Positions 1 to 9,318 of a stretch of 64,000 nucleotides of DNA are shown here, in pieces. Position 1 is the first letter of the stretch, and each line of letters begins with the position of its first letter. Source of the DNA: Verrucomicrobiota bacterium (lineage in GTDB: Bacteria; Verrucomicrobiota; Verrucomicrobiia; Limisphaerales; JAHDYP01); contig JAHDYP010000009.1 in the NCBI GenBank assembly GCA_023383055.1, positions 1 to 64,000 of the forward strand, given 5' to 3'. Position numbers and translations under genes: made by a program. A model generated the notes under the pieces. That model did no database searches. It was given only the letters and a program-made list of their open reading frames with translations, and was not told the DNA's origin.

Positions 1-129
1 GGTGGTCATTGGCCTCAAGGCCTTTCATCCCATCCTCCTCTCGCTACTCTCCTGTTCGAAGTTTCGCAAGCTACCGCTATTGGTCATTCCCGCCGAGCAC
101 GCAAATGAGCCCTCGTATGACCCGCGACC

Positions 130-627
130 TCAGAGAGAGTCGGCAATGCTATCCCAGAGCGGCTTGAGATCGGGATCAACCGGTGCCGACTGTTTGACGA
201 ACTGCGCGTCGATCGCGGCCGCCTGCTTCAACCAACCCGCACTTTCCTCCAGCCTCCCGAGTTGCGCGCAGTAGCAGGCCAGATTATACGGGATGGTCGG
301 AACCTTGGGAAATCGGCCGACCACAGGGAGCAGTTGGTCATAGGCCTCCCGCGTTCGTTTCATTTCGTGCAAGGCGAACGAGCGGTGAATCCAGGCCTCG
401 GGCCGGTTTGGGAAGAGCCTGATGCTCTCTTCGGCAGCATCCACGCAAGCGTCCCATTTGCGCGCCTGAGCGTCGATGTGCCAGCGGATTTCCAGCACCT
501 CCGGGTGGCGGCGATTGGCGGCCGAGATCCGCTGCAACTCCTCATTCGCCTCGTGGCAATTTCCCAGCTCCAGCCAGCCCTGGGCGGCCTCGAGGTGGAA
601 ACGGTCGGGTGGTTCCGGTGGGTGCAT
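130..627 (-). CDS. TPR-repeat protein
   Basis: A 165-residue soluble protein made almost entirely of helical tetratricopeptide-type repeats. Examples are the stretches beginning LEAAQGWLELGNCHEANEEL, WDACVDAAEESIRLFPNRPEA and VPTIPYNLACYCAQLGRLEES, each with the small/large residue spacing of TPRs. TPR domains bind other proteins, and no partner is evident here. There is no signal peptide or membrane segment. The ATG at 625-627 is the first in frame. The gene is divergent from the isomerase-like gene that starts at 814. A specific function cannot be given. Confidence 0.8.
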   Translation of the reverse strand: MHPPEPPDRFHLEAAQGWLELGNCHEANEELQRISAANRRHPEVLEIRWHIDAQARKWDACVDAAEESIRLFPNRPEAWIHRSFALHEMKRTREAYDQLLPVVGRFPKVPTIPYNLACYCAQLGRLEESAGWLKQAAAIDAQFVKQSAPVDPDLKPLWDSIADSL

Positions 628-813
628 TTTTAAAGGTCCGGTTCAAGGTCCGGGCGAGTCGCTGGCCGGATGGTTGTCGCCTGCACGGTTTGAGCCTAAT
701 CCTCCGACGCTGAATAGCCATGGAAAAACCGTTGCGACGGAGTGCCGGGGCCTTCGATTGGGCGCTGCAATTTGGAACTGACCTGTGGCTTCCGTCCGCG
801 TACAGTCCCGGGC

Positions 814-2238
814 ATGCACCACGCCCGTATTGGTTTATTCGGCATTGGACTGGACGCGTACTGGCCGCAGTTCAAGGGTTTGAAGCCGCGGTTGGAAGGT
901 TACCTCGGCACGGTGGCCGACCGACTGCGACGTCCCGGGGTCGAGGTGGTTAACCTTGGACTCATCGATAGCCCGCCAAAGGCCTTCGCGGCCGGACATC
1001 GGTTCCGCGCGGAGGATGTCGATCTGATCTTCCTGCATGTCACCACCTACGCGCTTTCCTCGACGGTGTTGCCGGTGGTGCAGCGGGCGCGGGTGCCGGT
1101 GATTGTCCTCAATTTGCAGCCGGCGCCGGCGATTGACTATCCCGCGTTCAATCGCATGGGCGATCGGACGCGGATGACCGGCGAGTGGCTGGCCCACTGC
1201 GGGGCCTGTCCGGTGCCTGAGATTGCCAACGTCTTCAACCGGGCACGGATCGATTTTCACCAGATCACGGGGATGCTCCACGACGATCCGGAGTGTTGGC
1301 GGGAGGTGGACGCCTGGATCGAAGCGGCGCGGGTGGCGAACGTGATGTTTCACAATCGCCTCGGCCTGATGGGCCATTACTACTGCGGCATGCTCGATAT
1401 CGCGTCCGATCTCACCCAGCATTGCGCCCATTTCGGCGGGCACATGGAGATCGTGGAGGTGGACGAACTGGCGGCGTTGCGGCGATCGGTCTCGGCCGCT
1501 GAGGTCCGCCGGCGGGTGGCCCGGTTCCGCAAGGTCTTTGACGTGCAGCCGGATTGTCCGGCGGCCGAGCTCGAGCGGGCGGCGCGCACCTCGGTGGCGC
1601 TCGACCGGCTGGTGCGGGAACACGATCTGGGCTCGCTGGCCTACTACTATATGGGCACGGGCAACGAAGAGAACGAGGAGGCGATCAGCTCGATCATCCT
1701 GGGCAACTCGCTGCTCACGGCGCGCGGGGTGCCGGTGGCTGGCGAATACGAGGTGAAGAATGTCCAGGCGATGAAAATTCTCGACAGTTTCGGCGCCGGC
1801 GGTTCGTTCACGGAGTATTACGCGATGGATTACAGCGATGACGTCGTGCTGATGGGCCACGACGGGCCCGGGCACATCGCCATCGCCGAAGGTAAAACCA
1901 AGGTCCGCCCGTTGCGGGTCTACCATGGCAAGGTCGGACGCGGTCTGTCCGTCGAGATGTCCGTGAAGCATGGCCCGGTCACGCTGCTCGCGGTGGTGCA
2001 GACGGTCGATGGACGATTGAAATTCCTGGTGGCGGAGGCGGAATCGGTGCCGGGTCCGATCCTCGAGATCGGGAACACGAACAGTCGTTATCGCTTCAGC
2101 ATTGGCGCCCGCCGTTTCGTCAACGAATGGAACCAGCACGGTCCGGCGCACCATTGCGCCGTGGGGGTGGGTCATTGGGCGGAGCGGATCGACAAGCTGG
2201 GCCGACTGTTGCGGATGGAAGTGGCACGAGTTTGTTGA
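814..2238 (+). CDS. L-arabinose/L-fucose isomerase-fold protein
   Basis: A 474-residue protein resembling the L-arabinose/L-fucose isomerase family (ketose-aldose isomerases using a divalent metal). The C-terminal half carries expected metal/active-site surroundings: GEYEVKN with acidic residues, MGHDGPGH with histidines, and NQHGPAHHCAVGVGH near the end, the position of the last metal-binding His in AraA. The ATG at 814 is chosen because similarity-like sequence (HHARIGLFGIGLDAYW) begins there; an in-frame ATG at 742 would add 24 non-homologous-looking residues. The gene stops 7 bp before the start of the GH106-type gene, so the two are probably co-transcribed. The substrate may be a sugar released by that enzyme, which is inference. 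It could also be a non-catalytic relative. Confidence 0.72.
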   Translation: MHHARIGLFGIGLDAYWPQFKGLKPRLEGYLGTVADRLRRPGVEVVNLGLIDSPPKAFAAGHRFRAEDVDLIFLHVTTYALSSTVLPVVQRARVPVIVLNLQPAPAIDYPAFNRMGDRTRMTGEWLAHCGACPVPEIANVFNRARIDFHQITGMLHDDPECWREVDAWIEAARVANVMFHNRLGLMGHYYCGMLDIASDLTQHCAHFGGHMEIVEVDELAALRRSVSAAEVRRRVARFRKVFDVQPDCPAAELERAARTSVALDRLVREHDLGSLAYYYMGTGNEENEEAISSIILGNSLLTARGVPVAGEYEVKNVQAMKILDSFGAGGSFTEYYAMDYSDDVVLMGHDGPGHIAIAEGKTKVRPLRVYHGKVGRGLSVEMSVKHGPVTLLAVVQTVDGRLKFLVAEAESVPGPILEIGNTNSRYRFSIGARRFVNEWNQHGPAHHCAVGVGHWAERIDKLGRLLRMEVARVC

Positions 2239-2245
2239 GGAGGTT

Positions 2246-5197
2246 ATGCGCAATCCCAATTCCTTTCGCCACGCCCTGGCGCTACTCGGCATGTTGACGG
2301 GTGGGGCTGTCGTCATGGGTCAAGGCGTTACCCTCGAGCGCGGGTTTGTCCATCCTCCGCCCGAAGCCCGGCTGCGTGCCTATTGGTGGTGGTTGAACGG
2401 CAACGTCACCGAGGCTGCCATCACCAGGGATCTTGAGGCGATGGCCGCCCAGGGTTTTGGCGGTGCCTTGATTTGCGATGCCGGTGGCGCCGAGCAGGAC
2501 GGCAACGACCGAGTCCCCCACGGCCCCACCTTTTTCTCGCCGGAATGGCGGGCGCTCTATCGCCATGCCTTGCGCGAGGCGGACCGGTTGGGCCTGGAAA
2601 TGAGTCTCAACATCCAAAGTGGCTGGAACCTTGGCGGCCCGATGGTACCGGCTGAGGATGCTCCCAAGAAACTGGTCTGGTCGGAGACCACGATCCAGGG
2701 GCCGCGGAGTCTGGCGCGCGTGTTGGACCGGCCGAAGCATGCCCCGGCGTTCTATCGGGACGTGGCGGTGGTGGCGTACCCGGTGAAGGTCGCCACGGAG
2801 GCGCGTCGCCCGCTGGCGAACTGGGCGCAGAAGGCAATGCATAAGGCTCTGCACTTTTCGGCGCCGGTCACCACGCCGCTTTTTGAAGAACTGCCGTCGG
2901 TGCATGGGGAAGAGGACGCAGCCAGTGGAGAGATCGTGGATTTGACCGACCGGCTGGAGGCGGACGGGACGCTGCGGTGGCAGGTGCCCGTCGGGGAATG
3001 GCAGATCCTGCGGTTTGGCTGCACCCTGAACGATCACTGCCGGGTATCGACCTGCAGCGACGGGTGGCAGGGCTACGCGTTGGATCCGTTCGACGCCGGT
3101 GCGTTCCGCCGGTATTGGGAGGCGGTGGTGGCGCCACTGATCGCCGATGCCGGCCCGCTCGCCGGTCGCACGCTGAAATACCTGCACACGGACAGCTGGG
3201 AAGTTGAAGTGGCGAATTGGACGCCGACTCTGCGCGAGGAGTTCCGGCGTCGGCGCGGTTACGATCTGCTGCCGTTCCTGCCGGTGATCGCCGGGCGCAT
3301 TATTGACAGCCGGCCGGTCAGCAACCGGTTCCTGGACGATTTCCGCCAAACGATGGGCGATCTCGCCGTCGATCACCATTTCCGCCTGTTCTCCGACTGG
3401 GCCGCCGCGCACGGCCTCCGGCTCCACCCGGAATCGGGCGGGCCGCACGCCGTCCCGGTCGATTCGCTGCGTTGCCTGGGGATCAACGATGCGCCGATGT
3501 CGGAGTTCTGGGCCTGGTCCTGGCGGCATCGGGTGGGTGATACCAACCGGTTTTTTGTGAAACAACCGGCTTCGGCGGCCCACACCTACGGCCGGCGGCT
3601 CGTGTTGGCGGAAGGTTTTACGACCATCGGCCCGCACTGGCAGGAGACGCTCTGGGACAATCTGAAGCCGGCTTTCGATCGCGCGCTGTGCGAGGGGCTC
3701 AATCGCCTGGTCTGGCACACGTTCACCTGTTCACCGCTGGAGATGGGGTTGCCGGGCCAGGAGTATTTTGCGGGCACTCATTTCAACCCGAACGCAACCT
3801 GGTGGAGCCGGTCGGGCCCATTCCTGGCATATCTGAACCGATGTCAGTTCATGCTGCAGCAGGGCCGGTTTGTGGCCGACGCGGTTTATTACTATGGCGA
3901 TCATGTGCCCAACTTTGCCCAGCTCAAACAGTCTGATCCGGCGCGGGTCCTGCCCGGCTACGACTACGATGTGGCCACGGAAGAAGTCGTACTGACGCGC
4001 ATGGAAGTGAGCGAGGGCCGCATCGTGCTCCCGGACGGCATGTCCTATCGGGTCCTGGTATTGCCCGACCGCGCTTCCATTTCGCTGCCGGTATTGCGCA
4101 AGATCCGTGAGTTGGTTGCGGCTGGCGCAACGGTGATGGGTCCCAAACCCGCGCGGGCCACGGGCCTGCGAGGCTTCCCGGCATGCGACCAGGAGGTGAA
4201 CCGGTTGGCGGACGAGTTGTGGGGCGAGGGTGACAACCCGGTGCCACCGCGATCACGTCCGTTCGGTTCCGGCCGCGTTCTCCCGGGTGTGACCGCCCGG
4301 GAAGTATTGCTGGCCGACGGAGTGCCGCCGGATTTCGAGTTTGCCAGTGGCGCGCCGGGCACCGCGCTGGATTACATCCACCGGGCCACTGACGAGGCGG
4401 ACATTTACTTTGTGGCCAACCGCTCGAACCGATTTGAGCCGGTCGTCTGCATGTTCCGGGTGGCCGACCGCGTGCCGGAACTCTGGGACCCGGTGACCGG
4501 CGGACGGCGGGTGTTGCCGGCTTTTGAGCGGGCGGGCGGGCGGACGACGGTGCCGCTGGAGTTCACGCCTTTCGGTTCCTGGTTTGTGGTGTTTGGGACT
4601 AACACCGGCGCGGCGACGAGTATCGCTGGCAACAGGAACTTTCCGGTGATCGAACCGCGTCACGAACTCGCAGGCGCCTGGCAGGTGAAGTTCGATCGAG
4701 ACCAGGGCGGACCGGGGTCCGTCGAGTTCGGCCAGCTGAGGGATTGGACCGAGCGCCGCGAGCCAGGCGTCCGCCATTACTCCGGCGCGGCAACTTACAC
4801 GAAAAAGTTCGAACCGCCCCCGGCGATTCTCGCCGCCCGGCTCGGCAACAGCGAGCGGCTGCTGCTTGACCTCGGCGAACTGCGGGAGTTGGCCGAGGTG
4901 CGGTTGAACGGGCGGGAACTGGGCATCCTGTGGTGTCCCCCATTTCGGGTCGATGTCACCGACGTGTTGAAGCCGGGGGAGAACACCTTGGAGGTGGACA
5001 TCGTGAATTTCTGGCCGAACCGGATTATTGGCGATGCCGCGCTCGCTCCGGAGGAACGGCGCACTCGCACCAACATCCGGAAACTCACCAGGGACACACC
5101 CCTGGTCCGATCCGGATTGATGGGGCCGGTGCGCCTGTTGAAGGCCAGCGGAACGGCCCATCAGGCAGTGGGAATGCCTGCGGTGGTTCCGCCCTGA
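2246..5197 (+). CDS. Secreted glycoside hydrolase, GH106-like (alpha-L-rhamnosidase family)
   Basis: A 983-residue exported enzyme. Residues 1-26 form a signal peptide (HALALLGMLTGGAVVMGQG). The mature start has the GH106 hallmark PPPEARLRAYWWWLNGNVT followed by ITRDLEAMAAQGFGGALI. The last ~130 residues form a galactose-binding-like beta-sandwich with LGELRELAEVRLNGRELG and NFWPNRIIGD, again typical of GH106 proteins. GH106 members cleave alpha-L-rhamnosides, for example in pectin rhamnogalacturonan; the exact substrate here is unknown. The ATG at 2246 has a strong GAGGAGG ribosome site overlapping the upstream stop codon, which fixes the start and implies translational coupling with the isomerase-like gene. 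Length and domain order are normal for the family. Confidence 0.8.
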   Translation: MRNPNSFRHALALLGMLTGGAVVMGQGVTLERGFVHPPPEARLRAYWWWLNGNVTEAAITRDLEAMAAQGFGGALICDAGGAEQDGNDRVPHGPTFFSPEWRALYRHALREADRLGLEMSLNIQSGWNLGGPMVPAEDAPKKLVWSETTIQGPRSLARVLDRPKHAPAFYRDVAVVAYPVKVATEARRPLANWAQKAMHKALHFSAPVTTPLFEELPSVHGEEDAASGEIVDLTDRLEADGTLRWQVPVGEWQILRFGCTLNDHCRVSTCSDGWQGYALDPFDAGAFRRYWEAVVAPLIADAGPLAGRTLKYLHTDSWEVEVANWTPTLREEFRRRRGYDLLPFLPVIAGRIIDSRPVSNRFLDDFRQTMGDLAVDHHFRLFSDWAAAHGLRLHPESGGPHAVPVDSLRCLGINDAPMSEFWAWSWRHRVGDTNRFFVKQPASAAHTYGRRLVLAEGFTTIGPHWQETLWDNLKPAFDRALCEGLNRLVWHTFTCSPLEMGLPGQEYFAGTHFNPNATWWSRSGPFLAYLNRCQFMLQQGRFVADAVYYYGDHVPNFAQLKQSDPARVLPGYDYDVATEEVVLTRMEVSEGRIVLPDGMSYRVLVLPDRASISLPVLRKIRELVAAGATVMGPKPARATGLRGFPACDQEVNRLADELWGEGDNPVPPRSRPFGSGRVLPGVTAREVLLADGVPPDFEFASGAPGTALDYIHRATDEADIYFVANRSNRFEPVVCMFRVADRVPELWDPVTGGRRVLPAFERAGGRTTVPLEFTPFGSWFVVFGTNTGAATSIAGNRNFPVIEPRHELAGAWQVKFDRDQGGPGSVEFGQLRDWTERREPGVRHYSGAATYTKKFEPPPAILAARLGNSERLLLDLGELRELAEVRLNGRELGILWCPPFRVDVTDVLKPGENTLEVDIVNFWPNRIIGDAALAPEERRTRTNIRKLTRDTPLVRSGLMGPVRLLKASGTAHQAVGMPAVVPP

Positions 5198-5199
5198 CT

Positions 5200-5218
5200 G
5201 GCCACACGCGCCGTGGCC
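5200..5218. terminator. Possible hairpin between convergent genes
   Basis: GGCCAC and GTGGCC form a perfect 6-bp stem around a 7-nt loop in the 43-bp gap between the convergent GH106 and spermidine-synthase-like genes. There is no T-tract on either side, so an intrinsic terminator is not proven. Confidence 0.3.
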
Positions 5219-5240
5219 CCGAGGAAACTGGACCTTCAAA

Positions 5241-7823
5241 TCACGGGGCCGCCTCAGGGCCGGCCAATCGCTCGAGCATCTGCCGGGCAACCGGGATGGC
5301 GGGCTGTGCCTCGGCGAGACGCACCAGCAAGGTGCGGGCGGCCGCAGGCTGGGCCGGCGCCAGCATCGAGGCCAGCGTCAGGCACCGGGCGTAACCGGCG
5401 GTGAATTCACGGCTGCGCCGGGCGCTCTCGACAAAGTCGTCCACAGCCAGGTCGCGGCGGCCTTCGGATTCATGTATCAACCCGCCGAGGTAAATGTCCC
5501 GCGCCGCCACATAGGTCTTCCAGCTGGAGCTGAACCGGGCCGCGCGGTCGTCGTCCGCGCCCGCAAACGGGCCACCGGTATCGGACGGCCGCAGTTGCAG
5601 CAGATCCGCCAGCCGACGGTGGATCACGGCGGCATTCGCGGCCGGCTGCCGCGGCGCGACGAACAGCACCCGCGGATGGTTGTCGGTGTTGAGCGGCCCG
5701 GAGCCGGCGAAGGCCCGGAGTTCCTCCGGCCCCGCCAGCCACTGACCGAAGAACCGGAGGGAATCGGCGAGGCTGAAGGCGCGCAGTTCGGCGAAGAGCG
5801 GTTCATGCCGGGAGCGTTCCTCGATCCAATCCGGGTGGAAGCGCGGGGGCGCGGTGTAACCGACGAGCCCGACGACCGGCACCTCGACATTGAATTGGAG
5901 CAGCCATGCGTGGGTGTCCGGGAACACTTCGAGAAACGTGCGCATGATCAGCCGCTGGGTTTCCCCGCCCATTTGGTGGAGCGGCAGCCACTGGCAGAAC
6001 AACCCCCCGGGCGCGAGCCGGCGACGGATCGCGGCGAAGTGTTCGCGCGTGTAAAGCAACGCGGCGCCGTCACGCGCCGGATGGAACAGGTCGCCGATGA
6101 CGACGTCGTAGCTATCGCGGCTGGACAGCACGAACCGCCGCGCGTCCGCCGTGTGCATGCGGAGCCGCGGGTGGCGTCCGGCCTGGCGATTTTCCGGTTC
6201 GAACAGCGGCATCAACGCCGCCACCTGCGGGACGAGCTCGACCCCGTCGGCCTGGAGCCCGGGATGAAGCGTGGCGGCACCGAAGGTCAGACCGGTGCCG
6301 ACGCCGAGGACCAGGCCGCGTTCGGGCGCGGGATGCAACAGGAACGCGAGGTGCGCATGACGGGCGGCCATTTCGGCCGAACCCGTGCCGCCCATTTGAA
6401 AGCGATTGTCCACCCGCAGGGTGCGATGCCGGTCCGGCTCGCGGACGACGGTGACCGAACCGAGCAGGCTTTCGCGCCAGGCCAGCACCTCGGCGCCCGG
6501 GGGCAGCTCCAGGATGCGCAGGCTCGCCGGCAACAGGAGCAGCAGGCTCAGCGGCGCGGTGAGCCAGGCCCATTGCCAGCCCCGCGGGCGCGGCGCCAGC
6601 AAGAGATATCCGAGCGCAATCGTGGTGAGGGTCCACTTGGCCCCGAACGACGGCAGCAGCACCACGCCAAACAACCACGGAGCCACGGCACAACCCGCGG
6701 CATTGATGGCGATGGCGGTGCCAATGCCACCGTCGGGTCGGCGGGCGGCCTGCACCAGGTGACTCCAGGCAGCCCCCATGATCAAGGTCACGGGCAAAAA
6801 CACCAGCGTGGCCAGGGCGGATTCGGCCAATACCCGCCCGGCCCAGGCGGCCGCCATCGTTCCGCGCCATTCCTCCATCCAATTCCCGCACCGGCCCAGC
6901 ACGATGATACCGGCCAGACAGGTTGCCGTCAGCAGCCCGCACAAGCTGGTGAGCACCGGCCGGAAATCCGGCTCCGGAAACAGCCGTCGGTAACCGGCCG
7001 CTCCGAGGGCGGTGCCGGCCAAATAAACCGTGAGCACCACGGCGTAGGTATAGATGGTGTTGTCGAGGACCTGTGCCAGCACGCGAACAACCAGGAGTTG
7101 ATAACCGATGCCGAGCATACCCGTAAGCAGGAGCGCCATCGCCAGCCGGTGTGCCGGCCACGCGCCCGCGGATGAGCCCGCCGCCGGGGGCGGCATGGTT
7201 TCCCAATCGCGGGCCAGGGCCAGGGCCAGCGCCCCGCCCACCAGCGGCATGCAGGCGAAGACCAGCGCGCTGGCGCGCACTCCCAGCTCGGGCATGAGCC
7301 AGCCGGTGGCCAGCAACACGCCCAGCGCCGCGCCCACGGTATTCACGGCATAAAGTGGCGCTACCTGACGGGGGGATCGACCCAGACCGACAACGACCCG
7401 TTCCATGGCGGAGAACGAGGCCCCCAGGGCGGCCGTGGCCGGAAGCAGAACCAGGGCTGGCAGCCCGAAGACCAGGGTCCACTGCGCCAGCGGGACCGGG
7501 CTTGGGCCCAGCCAGGTGGTGACCAGCGGATTCAACCACGGGATCAAACCGACGGCCGCGAGGCTCCAGAAGCCGGCCACGGCTTGCAGGGCCGCGAACC
7601 AATGCGCCGGTCGCCGGCTCCGGCCGATCGGTCGATCCAGGAGGCCGGCACCCAGGGCCAGACCGCACATGAACGCGGCAACCACGGCGACGAGGGCCGG
7701 CATTTCGTGTCCCAGGGCCGCCAGGAACATCCGGGTCCAGACCAACTGACAACCGAGCCCGGCCATTCCCGCGAGCAGGAAGATACCGTGGGCCAGCCAG
7801 ATCCTGGATTGCCGACAAGTCAT
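5241..7823 (-). CDS. Membrane-embedded spermidine-synthase-like protein
   Basis: An 860-residue protein with two halves. Roughly residues 1-490 are strongly hydrophobic with many transmembrane segments, such as GIFLLAGMAGLGCQLVWTRM and LVAVVAAFMCGLALGAGLL. Residues from about 495 form a SAM-binding spermidine-synthase-like Rossmann domain with LVLGVGTGLTFG, an acidic motif in DGVELVPQV, and SYDVVIGDLFHPARDG. A C-terminal TPR-like tail follows. Such fusions are common in Verrucomicrobiota, Planctomycetota and Myxococcota and are usually annotated as spermidine synthase or fused MFS/spermidine synthase; their reaction is mostly untested. The ATG at 7821-7823 is preferred because the membrane region begins just after it; longer in-frame starts add a non-conserved polar stretch. 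Confidence 0.75.
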   Translation of the reverse strand: MTCRQSRIWLAHGIFLLAGMAGLGCQLVWTRMFLAALGHEMPALVAVVAAFMCGLALGAGLLDRPIGRSRRPAHWFAALQAVAGFWSLAAVGLIPWLNPLVTTWLGPSPVPLAQWTLVFGLPALVLLPATAALGASFSAMERVVVGLGRSPRQVAPLYAVNTVGAALGVLLATGWLMPELGVRASALVFACMPLVGGALALALARDWETMPPPAAGSSAGAWPAHRLAMALLLTGMLGIGYQLLVVRVLAQVLDNTIYTYAVVLTVYLAGTALGAAGYRRLFPEPDFRPVLTSLCGLLTATCLAGIIVLGRCGNWMEEWRGTMAAAWAGRVLAESALATLVFLPVTLIMGAAWSHLVQAARRPDGGIGTAIAINAAGCAVAPWLFGVVLLPSFGAKWTLTTIALGYLLLAPRPRGWQWAWLTAPLSLLLLLPASLRILELPPGAEVLAWRESLLGSVTVVREPDRHRTLRVDNRFQMGGTGSAEMAARHAHLAFLLHPAPERGLVLGVGTGLTFGAATLHPGLQADGVELVPQVAALMPLFEPENRQAGRHPRLRMHTADARRFVLSSRDSYDVVIGDLFHPARDGAALLYTREHFAAIRRRLAPGGLFCQWLPLHQMGGETQRLIMRTFLEVFPDTHAWLLQFNVEVPVVGLVGYTAPPRFHPDWIEERSRHEPLFAELRAFSLADSLRFFGQWLAGPEELRAFAGSGPLNTDNHPRVLFVAPRQPAANAAVIHRRLADLLQLRPSDTGGPFAGADDDRAARFSSSWKTYVAARDIYLGGLIHESEGRRDLAVDDFVESARRSREFTAGYARCLTLASMLAPAQPAAARTLLVRLAEAQPAIPVARQMLERLAGPEAAP

Positions 7824-8008
7824 GCGGGGTGGGATGCTAGCCTGGAATTCCCAGGCGTAAAGGTGGTTTGCGAAATGAATTTCGAGAGGCATGGGGAATC
7901 CGGGTTGGCTGCGCTCCGCCGCTGTTCCCTTGCGTTCGCGGGAAGGGATCGCATAATCCGCCGCGCAATGTTCTGTATGAGGAGCCATCGTGCCGTGGGA
8001 CCGACGTC

Positions 8009-9298
8009 ATGAAACGCCGGGGTTCGAGAGCCACACACGGGCCGCGGCCAGTGTCCGCGATGGTCTTTGGCGTGGGATCGTTCGCGCAAAGTGTCACGGC
8101 TGTATTGCGTGACGCGGGAGCCCGGGTCGGGACATACTTGACCCGCAACTACGGCCATTTCCCTCCCTCGCTCAGTGGTCCGACTTTCCCCAAGGAGACC
8201 TGGCCGAATCCGGTGCCGCTCCTCCGCGAGCATCAGGTCGACGTGGTGTTGCCGCAGTCGATCGACTGGGCGCAAGCGCCGTGGGCGGATGAGTTGCTGG
8301 GGTCGAAGGTGCCGCTTTTCAGCCCGGTGCGCGAGGCGATGCGCATCGAGCGCGAGCGGGACTTCGCGCGCAAGCTTTGCACTCGCTACCGGATCCCGTT
8401 TCCCAAGGCGCGGGTGGCGCCAAACCGGCTCGAAGCGGAGCGGATCCTGGCGCGGCGGCCGCGGCCGTATGTCATCAAGAACCCCTTGTGCTCGCCGACC
8501 AGCCCGGTGCACACGATCATCTGCGAATCGATCGAGGACACCCGCTCCTGGCTCCGGCAGGTGGATTACGAGGAGGGGGTGTTCCTGCAGGAGTATCTGG
8601 GACGGGCGGAGATCGGGCACATTGTGCTGGTGAGCGGCGGCGAGATCCACTCGCTGGTGACCAACCAGGAATACAAACGGGCCTTCGACGGCAACCTGGG
8701 GATCGTGGCCGGCGCGCCGCTGGGCGGTTTGGTCGAGCAGGATCCCGACGACAAATACGGGTTGGCGCGGCAATTGATCCATCCGCTGCTGCCCTGGCTG
8801 CGCGAGACCCGATTCAACGGCCCGCTCCAGGTGACGGCCATCCGACACCGCGGACGATGGCACGTCATCGAATACAACATCCGCATCGGCGTGACCTCCG
8901 GTCCGATGATCCTGCGGCAGCTCAAACAGCCCGCCGAGATCGTCCGGCGCACCGCCCAGAACCGCAAGCTGGACCTCTCCTTTCACGAAACCCCAAAATA
9001 TGGCTGCCAGATCACCCTGGCCGGTTACGGCTACCCGTTCACCCAGGTGCGCGGCCCCCACCTGCCGCTCGAGGTGACCGGCACTTTCGACTGCGATGTC
9101 TGGTGGAACGAGGTGCAGCGCGGCCCCGACGGTCAACTCAGGTCCACCGGCCAGCGGATCGCCGACGTCATCGCCCTCGCGCCGACCCTCGACGCCGCCA
9201 TCAACCGGGCCTACGCCAACATCCGGAGAATTCGCGTGCTCGGGAGTTATTACCGCACCGATATTGGCCGGAGCCTCTGGCCGCCGGGCAACGAGTAG
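8009..9298 (+). CDS. ATP-grasp ligase, phosphoribosylamine-glycine ligase-like
   Basis: A 429-residue cytosolic protein of PurD-like architecture. It has an N-terminal Rossmann-like part (AMVFGVGSFAQSVTAVLRDAG), an ATP-grasp centre with the nucleotide-binding YVIKNP lysine strand and the FLQEYLG hinge, and a late metal/phosphate region HVIEYNIRIG. The classical enzyme joins glycine to phosphoribosylamine in purine synthesis. This protein is divergent, so a different carboxylate-amine ligation is possible. An alternative ATG lies at 8060, just before VFGVG. The next gene, alanine racemase, begins 20 bp downstream in the same direction, suggesting an operon and perhaps a role close to amino-acid or cell-wall metabolism, which is inference. 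Confidence 0.6.
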   Translation: MKRRGSRATHGPRPVSAMVFGVGSFAQSVTAVLRDAGARVGTYLTRNYGHFPPSLSGPTFPKETWPNPVPLLREHQVDVVLPQSIDWAQAPWADELLGSKVPLFSPVREAMRIERERDFARKLCTRYRIPFPKARVAPNRLEAERILARRPRPYVIKNPLCSPTSPVHTIICESIEDTRSWLRQVDYEEGVFLQEYLGRAEIGHIVLVSGGEIHSLVTNQEYKRAFDGNLGIVAGAPLGGLVEQDPDDKYGLARQLIHPLLPWLRETRFNGPLQVTAIRHRGRWHVIEYNIRIGVTSGPMILRQLKQPAEIVRRTAQNRKLDLSFHETPKYGCQITLAGYGYPFTQVRGPHLPLEVTGTFDCDVWWNEVQRGPDGQLRSTGQRIADVIALAPTLDAAINRAYANIRRIRVLGSYYRTDIGRSLWPPGNE

Positions 9299-9318
9299 CC
9301 ATGCCGAGGTGACCGCCG

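Noticed and set aside
2102..2245. Longer N-terminus for the GH106-type gene
   Set aside because: The extension overlaps the isomerase gene in another frame and would bury the signal peptide; the GAGGAGG site fixes the start at 2246.
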